In this document: positions 27,201-34,158 of the stretch, in pieces
Position numbering within the stretch: position 1 is the first letter of the stretch
Layout of the letters: each line of letters starts with the position of its first letter
Source of the DNA: Candidatus Nanohalarchaeota archaeon QJJ-9
GTDB lineage: Archaea; Nanohalarchaeota; Nanosalinia; Nanosalinales; Nanoanaerosalinaceae
Assembly (NCBI GenBank): GCA_022865275.1
Contig: JALIDQ010000005.1
Location: 1-34,158, forward strand
DNA length: 34,158 bases
Direction of reading: 5' to 3'
The notes under the pieces: model-generated
Told to the model about the DNA's origin: nothing
The model's input: only the letters and a program-made list of their open reading frames with translations
Databases searched by the model: none
Program-made: the position numbers and the translations under genes

Positions 27201-28417
27201 TCCGTAGCAATAATCCCATAGTTCTCCTCCGCATAGTCAGCAGCAAGAGCAGAGGAAGGTTTTTCAGTATTCGCTAGGGTTACGTGCGTTATTCCCGACC
27301 TATCATCTAGATAAGCTTCTCTGTAGCCTTTTTTCGAGAGATTGATCTCAGTAAGGTTGGGCTGGGGTAACAGCACTAAAGGAAGACCTTTTGATTCCGC
27401 GTATAATGCAGCGTAAATCATCTTTGAACGGTTTCCTGAAGCCACTACAGCCTTTGATCTGTTCGGAAAAAACAGTTCAGGAATATGGCGCGGTTTTATA
27501 GCGGTAGCATCCTCCAATCCAACCTCTCCTATATGATAGATTCTCGAGTAAGAGTCGAGATCAACTTTATCAAGTTCTGATTCAGGGACAAAGTTTCCTG
27601 TAGCGACAGAAGCCAATAAAAGCTTTCTCCACTCGTTTCTAGCTACCAAAAGAGAGTCCTCCGGAGCAGGTTTAAGATCTTTTTCATCCTCCACCCTCTC
27701 AGGGAATTCCATCTCCTTAAGATCTGCTTCAGAGTTGTATACTAAAAAATCGTCCAAAAAATAGGTGCAATAGTCCTTGAAACCCGAACTATCACCTATA
27801 CGGATCCTTTCAATACTATAGCTTCCTTGAACGTTTAAAGGCTGTGGCTCATAGTAAGGACGAGGATAGCCTGTAAACCTAGGCCTTCCATGTATCTGAG
27901 CGTTTTCCTCAACCAGTTCACCGTCTATATAGATATCCGCTAAAAGAGTCTCGTCTCCAGGTCTTACATTCCTCCATGAAACATTGAACCAGCCATGATT
28001 TTTGTAGTCAAAGTCATAAGTATTGCCTCCAACGTTTAAACCATCTTTCTCAAATTTTAAAGCCCTTACAGGCTCCGTAGCTATTTTCAGATATACTCCA
28101 GCACCACCTGAGGGACTGATCTCCTTCCAACGCGCAGAAAAAGATAGATGTGAAAAATTCTTCACGTTTATACCAGAAGAAGCAGGGGAAGGCGCGTATT
28201 TATAGGTTGCATCACCCATTCGGAGCGAACTACTACCCGAATAAGGGTTTTTCTCCGATAAGGAGGCTCTGTCTGCCGGGTCCCAGTACTCGGACAGGTC
28301 CCCGTCCTCGAAACCCTCGTAGAAAAGATTCTCAGTAGAAGCTTTAGCTCCTGAAGCGACGGTTTGAAAGGTGAATAAAACCAACAGCGCAACCAAAGAA
28401 GCTTTTAGCATTTTCAT
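24275..28417 (-). CDS. Giant secreted/surface protein with C-terminal lamin-tail-like domain
   Basis: 1380 aa; signal peptide MKMLKASLVALLVLFTFQTVASGAKA; N-terminal LamG-like beta-rich region; many N-x-S/T sequons; late hydrophobic segment; C-terminal VRNKGPVQISLANWSIADD...NGEDTAYLYNRGGELVDELSY. Confidence 0.82.
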   Translation of the reverse strand: MKMLKASLVALLVLFTFQTVASGAKASTENLFYEGFEDGDLSEYWDPADRASLSEKNPYSGSSSLRMGDATYKYAPSPASSGINVKNFSHLSFSARWKEISPSGGAGVYLKIATEPVRALKFEKDGLNVGGNTYDFDYKNHGWFNVSWRNVRPGDETLLADIYIDGELVEENAQIHGRPRFTGYPRPYYEPQPLNVQGSYSIERIRIGDSSGFKDYCTYFLDDFLVYNSEADLKEMEFPERVEDEKDLKPAPEDSLLVARNEWRKLLLASVATGNFVPESELDKVDLDSYSRIYHIGEVGLEDATAIKPRHIPELFFPNRSKAVVASGNRSKMIYAALYAESKGLPLVLLPQPNLTEINLSKKGYREAYLDDRSGITHVTLANTEKPSSALAADYAEENYGIIATESSDSIDEGYSRFKNELVHSFELLSDKGGGFESKEYLAEGATVTLFGTPMEEKEISSLPNATFLSDFGYLDITNNSLADLKYGRIPGDISLAFQLLENHTYPKETVIAAEYRKTTWPEIVAFHGGAMWYAKGLSYFMEDHNKSYRMVMENRTSYKDVRKASKGLLLASLGLRDPTSGKKVIIESLNKLRSEGVASAVKKLAADSDKVAGEIKVLTRSKKSGKVAKILGGLMATRDVGDLLKAYLEFRPEVDKKGVEEAIKDPVDTFNPISSNPRIVKNLVEYYPELDEETLLQESVKESNVFYFGEGNSTHWILPNNQGFRLPGQNKSVFNQYNGSNSIRPRGFSGSVFDGSSFSAKPGALYQRLVEGGSNRFIGFTGKSYVPYGAKLGKGVAEKGFTWGQGVRKSLNSLETKEWTFSTQDVEVGNYSIPRQEKRREAARKSLVMYGQPKEPKDPEIKDETDYNRSCKGEICNYSFDLGMESSFENDTIMLGDVETARRPGKPTVYYKTFEKVFPSNSSIKDVGYRVEDETIAMNTTVNDRFPEEVVEEDIYELPDGRKKLVAKVLALQYASDEIRLIEYGDLEVKVEQPAHASLNVIPNPENSTFVVKGSGFSGNASVLLKLYNSSWRNVVSLQNNFSERRRFGLDVPLSPGRYNAELFIRSDTSYGPLTKSFTVEKDYSVVSGGKKAPADRLVAMNFGNVAMLASIVASMVSVPAASATITGDFTEATSSFLGEAKEEVEEFPRTVQEDLTSDSMTKKVETAFGTAKFESRSEEFVSRLETPQYSVKAVESPDSERQVYKSSEASIEIEETFEESVEICETSNGELVTTTTHGNVEKEFEGVDREKVEDACKEAREKLETGLERLAKASTEVGVTEKQVEVVEVHEEEPEYLIVRNKGPVQISLANWSIADDTMYDKDDSVKLEKENVEEDLELEVGETANVTVDSIAWNNGEDTAYLYNRGGELVDELSYGG

Positions 28418-28440
28418 ACCGGGTTAATCGAACCCTAAAG

Positions 28441-28450
28441 TTTTATAAAG
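28441..28450 (-). promoter_or_regulatory. TATA-like box of the surface-protein gene (leaderless spacing)
   Basis: Minus strand CTTTATAAAA 24-33 nt upstream of ATG 28417. Confidence 0.5.
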
Positions 28451-28568
28451 TCCTTATATTTCCCTAGAATAGATTTTTGGAACTATTAAAGGTTTTTAGG
28501 CAATTGGAAGCGTTAAAAGTTATCTAGAAATGGGAAAAAGTAGAGAAGTTTTTCTACACGAGGATTAA

Positions 28569-28934
28569 CTAAACCTCTCTTAAATCAAGCCTATCCAGTT
28601 CCAAGCTATCATAGATAGAGTCCGAGCTTATAACCTTTTCCTGGGAAAGAGCAGCGTGGAACGCGTCGAAGACGTTTGAGCCTTCTTCCATGTAGAATAC
28701 AGCGTGGAAAAGCTTTTCCTCTGGGACATAGATAGGCTCAGCTATCTCAAGCAGGTCCTGTAGAACTGCCTCAGGCCTCTCTATCTCATCCTCCAGGACC
28801 AGCATAACCTCGATGAAAGCTGTTACAGAACTGGTTATCTCGCCTTCATACTTCTCGTACACCTTTTCAGCATTAGACTTCAGCCAGTCGTCCTCCTTTA
28901 CCATCGCGAGAAGGAAGTCGGTATCAGCGTACAT
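28569..28934 (-). CDS. PIN-domain protein (VapC-like toxin)
   Basis: MYADTDFLLAMV, conserved E in TAFIEVML, NVFDAFHAAL and late SDSIYD acidic residues. Confidence 0.8.
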   Translation of the reverse strand: MYADTDFLLAMVKEDDWLKSNAEKVYEKYEGEITSSVTAFIEVMLVLEDEIERPEAVLQDLLEIAEPIYVPEEKLFHAVFYMEEGSNVFDAFHAALSQEKVISSDSIYDSLELDRLDLREV

Positions 28935-29180
28935 CTAACCAGCCTCCTCCTTTAGTTTTTCTCTCGCCTCCTCTTTTAGTTCCTCTACAGACTTGTCAGA
29001 CTTTCTCAAGGTCTTTGTTCTCTCTCTAAGATCGGATACAGGGTCTTCAGCCACCGGTATAAGCCTTATCTCTCCTTTGAAAGGAACTATCCTATACTTC
29101 TCCCCGTACTCCTCCCTTAGCTCCTTAGGAAGATAGAGTCTTCCCTGCTGGTCTGTCTCGGTTTTTGTCATAACTTTCAT
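28935..29180 (-). CDS. AbrB/MazE-family antitoxin (VapB-like)
   Basis: KTETDQQGRLYLPKELREEYG swapped-hairpin pattern; immediately upstream of the PIN gene. Confidence 0.82.
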   Translation of the reverse strand: MKVMTKTETDQQGRLYLPKELREEYGEKYRIVPFKGEIRLIPVAEDPVSDLRERTKTLRKSDKSVEELKEEAREKLKEEAG

Positions 29181-29305
29181 TTTTTTCCACCAGTTAAGTA
29201 TTTTTGGTAAAAATTCAGGAAGTTTCCATAAAGCTCTGGAGAAAAAGGAACTCTCGAGAGTTAAAAACCATGTACGTATTAAAATCTGGATAGGAATTGG
29301 GAAAC

Positions 29306-30421
29306 ATGACCCTCGACATACTAGTCTATCACCCCTGGATAAAAGGGAAAGGAGGGATCGAAAGAGTTCTTCTAGAATACGCGGATAAATCCAAGCATAA
29401 CATCGACCTGGTTACACACTACAAAGAAGAAAGCTTCGAAGACTATAGCATAGAGATAGAAGCATTGACGGATAAAGACGTTCCAGAAGGATTCCTGAGG
29501 AAAGGTCTAAAAGCAGGTTACGAGATCTCCTCTACAAAGCTTGACCTGGAAGGCTACGATCTTCTTCTTGTCTCAGAAGCAGGGATAGGATCGCTTATCA
29601 CTTTGCGTAACAACAGCCTTCCTACAGCAGCCTACTGTCATACAGTCCTGAGAGCAGCGCACGGGTTCAAGAAGCACTATCTTGATAAATATTCTCTCGC
29701 AGGAAGCCTTGCCTACATCCTAGGCTCAACAGGATACCGTTTTCTGGAAAAGATTGCTTGGAGGAGGTTTGACAGGGTCGTATGCAACAGCTTCAACACC
29801 AGAGACAAGATAGTCGAGGCAGGGCTGGACAGGATGCCTCTTAAGGTAGTCCACCCAGGAGCTGATATAGGGAAGTTCAAGGAAGGAGAGAAAGGAGACT
29901 ACTTCTTCTATCCAAGCAGGTTCAAAGGATACAAAAGACAGGAACTGGCTGTAGAAGCTTTTGAAGAGTTTAATCAACAGGACGAGGACTACAGGCTCGT
30001 ACTTGCAGGGTTCCCGGACGACGAGGGATACCTGAGAAAGGTGGAAAAAAAGGCTAGAGGAACAGGAGTAGAGGTAAAGGAGGACATTAGTGACGAAGAG
30101 CTTGTAGAGCTTTATTCGAACTGTCTAGGAGTACTGTTTACAGCTAAAGACGAGGACTGGGGGATAGTTCCTATAGAAGCGATGGCTTCAGGAAAGCCTG
30201 TAGTAGCTGTGAACGAAGGAGGTCCTACAGAAAGCATCACCCATGGTGAAACAGGATTTCTAACAGACTCAGAGCCTGAGAAGATTGCTTCAGAGATGGA
30301 GAAGCTGTTGGATGATAACCTATACGACAAGATGAGTAAAAATTGTAAAGAAAGAGCTGAAAAGTTTACATGGGAGAGCTTTGCAGAGAAGCTTGATGGA
30401 GAGGTGGAACAACTTGTCTGA
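29306..30421 (+). CDS. Glycosyltransferase family 4
   Basis: KVVHPGADIGKF, FYPSRFKGYKRQELAVEAF, EDWGIVPIEAMASGKPVVAVNEGGPTE. ATG at 29306 preferred over TTG at 29297. Confidence 0.9.
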   Translation: MTLDILVYHPWIKGKGGIERVLLEYADKSKHNIDLVTHYKEESFEDYSIEIEALTDKDVPEGFLRKGLKAGYEISSTKLDLEGYDLLLVSEAGIGSLITLRNNSLPTAAYCHTVLRAAHGFKKHYLDKYSLAGSLAYILGSTGYRFLEKIAWRRFDRVVCNSFNTRDKIVEAGLDRMPLKVVHPGADIGKFKEGEKGDYFFYPSRFKGYKRQELAVEAFEEFNQQDEDYRLVLAGFPDDEGYLRKVEKKARGTGVEVKEDISDEELVELYSNCLGVLFTAKDEDWGIVPIEAMASGKPVVAVNEGGPTESITHGETGFLTDSEPEKIASEMEKLLDDNLYDKMSKNCKERAEKFTWESFAEKLDGEVEQLV

Positions 30422-31428
30422 AGACTTCAAGAACATCGTTGTCTTTGTATCGGATTCGCTTAGATATGACTTTTTCCCTGAAGAATTAGCAGAAGAGTCT
30501 GAATCAGGAATTATACCTACATTAGCACCGTCTCTACATACTCCGACCTCGTTCGCGTCTCTTTTCACAGGCCTGTCTCCGGAAAACCATAATGTAAGAG
30601 GTTTCATAGAGGAACTTGACAGTGAAGAAAAGCTGTTTTGAGGCCTTTAAAAACGCAGGATACTACGACGGACCGGATAGCTCCTCGATAAACAATTATA
30701 TAGCAAAAACCGAGACAAAAGACCTGGAAGAGATAGAGCCGCCTTTTATCTGGGCTGAGAGAGTTATGTTGACACATCTACCCTATGGAAAGATAGACCA
30801 TGAAAGAAGATATGAGTTCGAAATATCCGGTAAAGAATACATAGAGAAAGGAAGGAAAGGAGAGATAGACCTGGAAAAAGAGTACAGGGAAGGATGTACA
30901 AAGATGGGAGAATACGTTAAAGAAAGGATAAACGAACTGGAGGAGAGAGGGATACTGGGCGAGACACTGGTCATAATAACCTCAGACCACGGAGAATGCC
31001 TTGGAGAAAAGTTCTTAGGTAGGAAAAGATACGACCACAACTTTCCTGCAGTCGAGGAAATCGCGCAGGTTCCGACAGTTTTCTACAACTACGATTTAGA
31101 AGCAGAGTCGATGAGGCTTATAGACGTCATCCCGACAGCGCTGAGCATAGTCGGGAAAAAAGGTATAGGGGACGGAGTCGACGTCAGGGAAACAGAAATC
31201 AGAGAGGGAAGAAACATAATGGACGATCCAAAAGTATTTCTAGATACAGAATGGAAGTTTAACGAAGGATGGAAGATAGAGAACAAGCTCTACAGGCTCT
31301 ATAGAACTCTCTGGGGAGACCTGAAAAAGACAGCATACAACCTCCTAGGTAGAGAACTCTCCGAAAAACTGAGAGAAAAAATCGAAAGACAAACTGCGGA
31401 TAAGGAAGTTATGGATATAGATGTTTGA
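30396..31428 (+). pseudogene. Alkaline-phosphatase/sulfatase-superfamily hydrolase or transferase, interrupted by a +1 frameshift
   Basis: Frame 1 VFVSDSLRYDFF...HTPTSFASLFTGLSPENHN ends at TGA 30639-30641; the other frame continues EAFKNAGYYDG...VIITSDHGECLGEK. Removing one T from TTTT 30636-30639 joins them as EEKLFEAFKNAGY. Confidence 0.85.
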
Positions 31429-31440
31429 CGGTGTTTTCAG

Positions 31441-32373
31441 ATGAAGATATCTGTAGTAATTCCTACAAAAGACGATGAGAAGATTTTCAAAGCTATAGAA
31501 GAGGTTAAGGAACAAAATCCATATGAAATAATCGTTGTAAACGATTCAGAATCTTCAGAGAATTACAAGCGAAAATTAAAAGAACTAGAGGGTATAAAAT
31601 ATCTAGAAGTGGAAGGAGGACTCGCTAAGGCAAGGAACAGAGGCGCCGAAAGAGCTGAAGGGGAGAAAATCCTGTTTTTAGACTCTGACTGTTATCCTAC
31701 AGAGAACTGGAAGAAAAAAATGTCAAAGGCTCTGGAGGAATCAGATATAGTGGAAGGAGAAGTAGAGTATATAGGAGAAAGATGTCCCTTTTCTAGGATC
31801 GTAGAGAACAGAGGGGAAGAAGGAAGGTTTCTTACAGCGAATCTTGGTGTAAGGAAGGATGTTTTTGAAGATATAAAGTTCGATGAAGACTACGAAATAT
31901 TTAGAGAAGACACAGATTTTGGGCTCAGAGCCTTAGAAAAAGGATATACATCAAGCTTTGTAGAAGCTAAGGTAGAACACGATGCAGGAAGAAGAACCTC
32001 TGCAAAGTTTATAGAAGACCAGCTCAGATACGACACAGAACCTTACTTCTACAAAAAATTCAAAAACAACGAAAAACTTGGAGACCATCTCTCAAGCCTC
32101 GGACCAATACTCTACCCAGAAGAACTGTTCTTCACCGCAGTAATACTACTTGGCTTAGCAGCCTCATTTTTCAAACCTGAAATAATACTAGGGCCTTTAA
32201 TGGCGGCCGTCTTTCTAACAACTTACTATACAGCTAGCTCGATGAAACAGAAAGACGCAAGCTTCAGCCCAAAAGACTGGATACAGGGCCTCTATATTAT
32301 ACCAATTGGGATGGTTGCTAAAAGATACGCTATATGGAAAGGAGGGTTTAAACATAGAATCCTTGTAGTATAG
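31441..32373 (+). CDS. Glycosyltransferase family 2 with C-terminal TM segments
   Basis: KISVVIPTKDDEKIFKAI, AKARNRGAERAEGEKILFLDSDC, REDTDFGLRALEKGY; C-terminal hydrophobic segments. Confidence 0.9.
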   Translation: MKISVVIPTKDDEKIFKAIEEVKEQNPYEIIVVNDSESSENYKRKLKELEGIKYLEVEGGLAKARNRGAERAEGEKILFLDSDCYPTENWKKKMSKALEESDIVEGEVEYIGERCPFSRIVENRGEEGRFLTANLGVRKDVFEDIKFDEDYEIFREDTDFGLRALEKGYTSSFVEAKVEHDAGRRTSAKFIEDQLRYDTEPYFYKKFKNNEKLGDHLSSLGPILYPEELFFTAVILLGLAASFFKPEIILGPLMAAVFLTTYYTASSMKQKDASFSPKDWIQGLYIIPIGMVAKRYAIWKGGFKHRILVV

Positions 32374-33471
32374 TTACAACTCTCTGTAAATTTGTTCAGT
32401 CCTCCGAGCTATCTCGGACCAGGTGAAGTCTTCTACAACCCATTCCCTACCTGCTTTACCCATTTCTTCAATATCCTCCGGGCTGGAGAGAAGTTTTCTC
32501 AACGCCTCCTCTACCGCTTCAGTACTTCTATCAACCAGGTAGCCTGTTTCACCGTCTTTTATAACCTCTGGAACAGCAGAGTTTCTACATCCTATCACAG
32601 GCGATCCGCAGGACATCGCCTCCAGATACACCATTCCCAGACCTTCATACGAAGAAGGAAGCACGAAGACAGAGGTTGAATAAAGCTCTATCAACTTTTC
32701 CTCGGAGATATCTGAGAGAAACCTTGTCCTATCCTCCAGACCTTTCTTTCCCACCTTGTTCTTAATTTCCTCCAGATCTCTCCCTTCACCTACGAACACT
32801 AAATCCGTGTCATTGAAGTCTTTTGCAACATTTTCGAAAGCCTCAAGAAGTATGTGAGGGCCTTTCCTAGAGTTCATATGGCCTACAAAGAGTACCTGGT
32901 TCTTGAAGCTTCCTTTAGAGGTAAAATTTTCTGTATCTACTCCGTTGTATACCACCTCTACTTTTTCAGGTTTTAAATCATAGTAGTCTGCGGCGCGTTC
33001 CTTGGCATCCTTGGAGACTGCTATAAGCTTATCTGCTTCATCCACATTCCAGTCCTCAGGCTTGCTGACAAGTTCTGCTAGAGGTTTCAACCATTTACGG
33101 CTAATATGCTGGGATGAAACACCATGCAGAGTATATACAAAAGGAGTATCAGTAGAGTGGAACTTCCTGAAGAGAGGATATACAACACTTATCCATCCAT
33201 GCCCATGCACCACATCAAATTCATCTATGCGTTTTTTGAGCGCTTTGTAGACTCCTGGCATAGCTGAATAGACATTCAATGCAGGATGTTGAAGTTCTGG
33301 GGAGGAAACCTCCACAACCTCAGCCTTCGCCTTCTCACAGCTGTATCCTTCTCTGGTGATAACCGTCACATCATGGCCTCTCTCCACTAGAGAATTAGTA
33401 AGCTCAAGGACATGTCTTCCTAAACCCCCAGTCTTGGGATCTATAGTCTTCGCCAAAAAGCAGATGTGCAT
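32374..33471 (-). CDS. Glycosyltransferase family 4
   Basis: KTGGLGRHVLELTNSLVERGHDVTVITR, VVYNGVDTENF, PSSYEGLGMVYLEAMSCGSPVIGC. Confidence 0.93.
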   Translation of the reverse strand: MHICFLAKTIDPKTGGLGRHVLELTNSLVERGHDVTVITREGYSCEKAKAEVVEVSSPELQHPALNVYSAMPGVYKALKKRIDEFDVVHGHGWISVVYPLFRKFHSTDTPFVYTLHGVSSQHISRKWLKPLAELVSKPEDWNVDEADKLIAVSKDAKERAADYYDLKPEKVEVVYNGVDTENFTSKGSFKNQVLFVGHMNSRKGPHILLEAFENVAKDFNDTDLVFVGEGRDLEEIKNKVGKKGLEDRTRFLSDISEEKLIELYSTSVFVLPSSYEGLGMVYLEAMSCGSPVIGCRNSAVPEVIKDGETGYLVDRSTEAVEEALRKLLSSPEDIEEMGKAGREWVVEDFTWSEIARRTEQIYREL

Positions 33472-33525
33472 ACAGAAGAAATATTCTGGAAGAGAAATTT
33501 AAAGATGTAAGTGAAATCGTTCAAT

Positions 33526-34158
33526 ATGGCGTCCTGGAACATCCTGCATAAGGACTGGAAAGCAATCTGGAAGAATATCAGAAAAGGTCGATGGCAGAGG
33601 ATTTGGGAAGGAATCCTAAGGTATTTCTACCGGATCATACCTCACGACGGTGTAAAGGTAGTCGATGAGGAATGGGATTATCTGATAATACTTGACGCCT
33701 GTAGATACGATATCTTTAAAGAAGTTAATGAGATAGAAGGCGAGCTTAAGAAGAAGACAAGCAGAGGTTCCACTACAATCGAGTTTCTGAACAGGAACTT
33801 TACAGATTACTACGATGATATTGTATACATATCGGGGAACGGTTTTGTAAATCCATTCGATATACATGAGGAAAACTATCAGAGAGAGAACTTCGACTCC
33901 AGTAAACATTTCTATAAGGTCGTTCCTACCTACCTTGAAGAGGAAAACTATGAATACGATAACGTTGGTCTAAAACCTGAAGCAGTAATCGATAAAGCCT
34001 TAGAAGCTGAAGAAAGATTTCCTGAAAAAAGAAAGATAATCCATTTCATGCAGCCGCACACACCGTTTATTGGAGAATATCAGCTGACTAAGGAGAACAA
34101 CGGATATCTTGAGTTGATAGACAAAGGATTTTCCAGAGAAGAAATCAGGAAGGCGTAT
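33526..34158 (+). CDS. Alkaline-phosphatase/sulfatase-superfamily protein, 3'-truncated by the window edge
   Basis: Open frame from ATG 33526 to the window end, absent from the ORF track: MASWNILHKDWKAIWKNIRKGRWQRIWEG...EWDYLIILDACRYDIFKE...SRGSTTIEFLNRNFTDYYDDIVYISGN...HFMQPHTPFIGEY. Confidence 0.85.
   Translation, partial: MASWNILHKDWKAIWKNIRKGRWQRIWEGILRYFYRIIPHDGVKVVDEEWDYLIILDACRYDIFKEVNEIEGELKKKTSRGSTTIEFLNRNFTDYYDDIVYISGNGFVNPFDIHEENYQRENFDSSKHFYKVVPTYLEEENYEYDNVGLKPEAVIDKALEAEERFPEKRKIIHFMQPHTPFIGEYQLTKENNGYLELIDKGFSREEIRKAY

Overview
The window looks like one contiguous, gene-dense archaeal chromosome segment. Support comes from Orc1/Cdc6, TrmY, an intron-containing tRNA, ADP-forming acetyl-CoA synthetase, NrdJ/NrdR and leaderless TATA promoters. 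The acidic proteome and small genes suggest a DPANN/nanohaloarchaeal-type halophile; that placement is inference. Left to right: orc1/cdc6 (-) with a palindrome-rich upstream region; two small coiled-coil ORFs, the second with a duplicated and inverted 3' end; a three-gene ABC-2 exporter (-); a PAP2 phosphatase; a HAD nucleotidase; tRNA-Ser(GCU) with an ~87-nt intron (-); a PRC-barrel protein; an M24 peptidase; threonine synthase; acdB/acdA; an FkbM methyltransferase; an EncFtn-like mini-ferritin; a Vms1/VLRF1-type peptidyl-tRNA hydrolase; a C2H2-finger membrane protein; intein-containing class II ribonucleotide reductase plus NrdR; TrmY; a very short histone-fold protein; an HTH regulator; a zinc-ribbon protein; a Ca2+-type P-ATPase; a 1380-aa secreted surface protein; a VapBC-like pair; and a surface-glycan cluster. 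That cluster holds a frameshifted alkaline-phosphatase/sulfatase-superfamily gene with an RF2-like TTT-TGA site, and a second such gene that runs off the window end and is missing from the ORF track. Best leads: the direct-plus-inverted duplication at 1842-1986, the +1 frameshift at 30636-30641, the orphan EncFtn-like ferritin, the single-domain histone, the C2H2-TM protein and the giant surface protein. All family calls are from motif recognition by eye; no searches were run.
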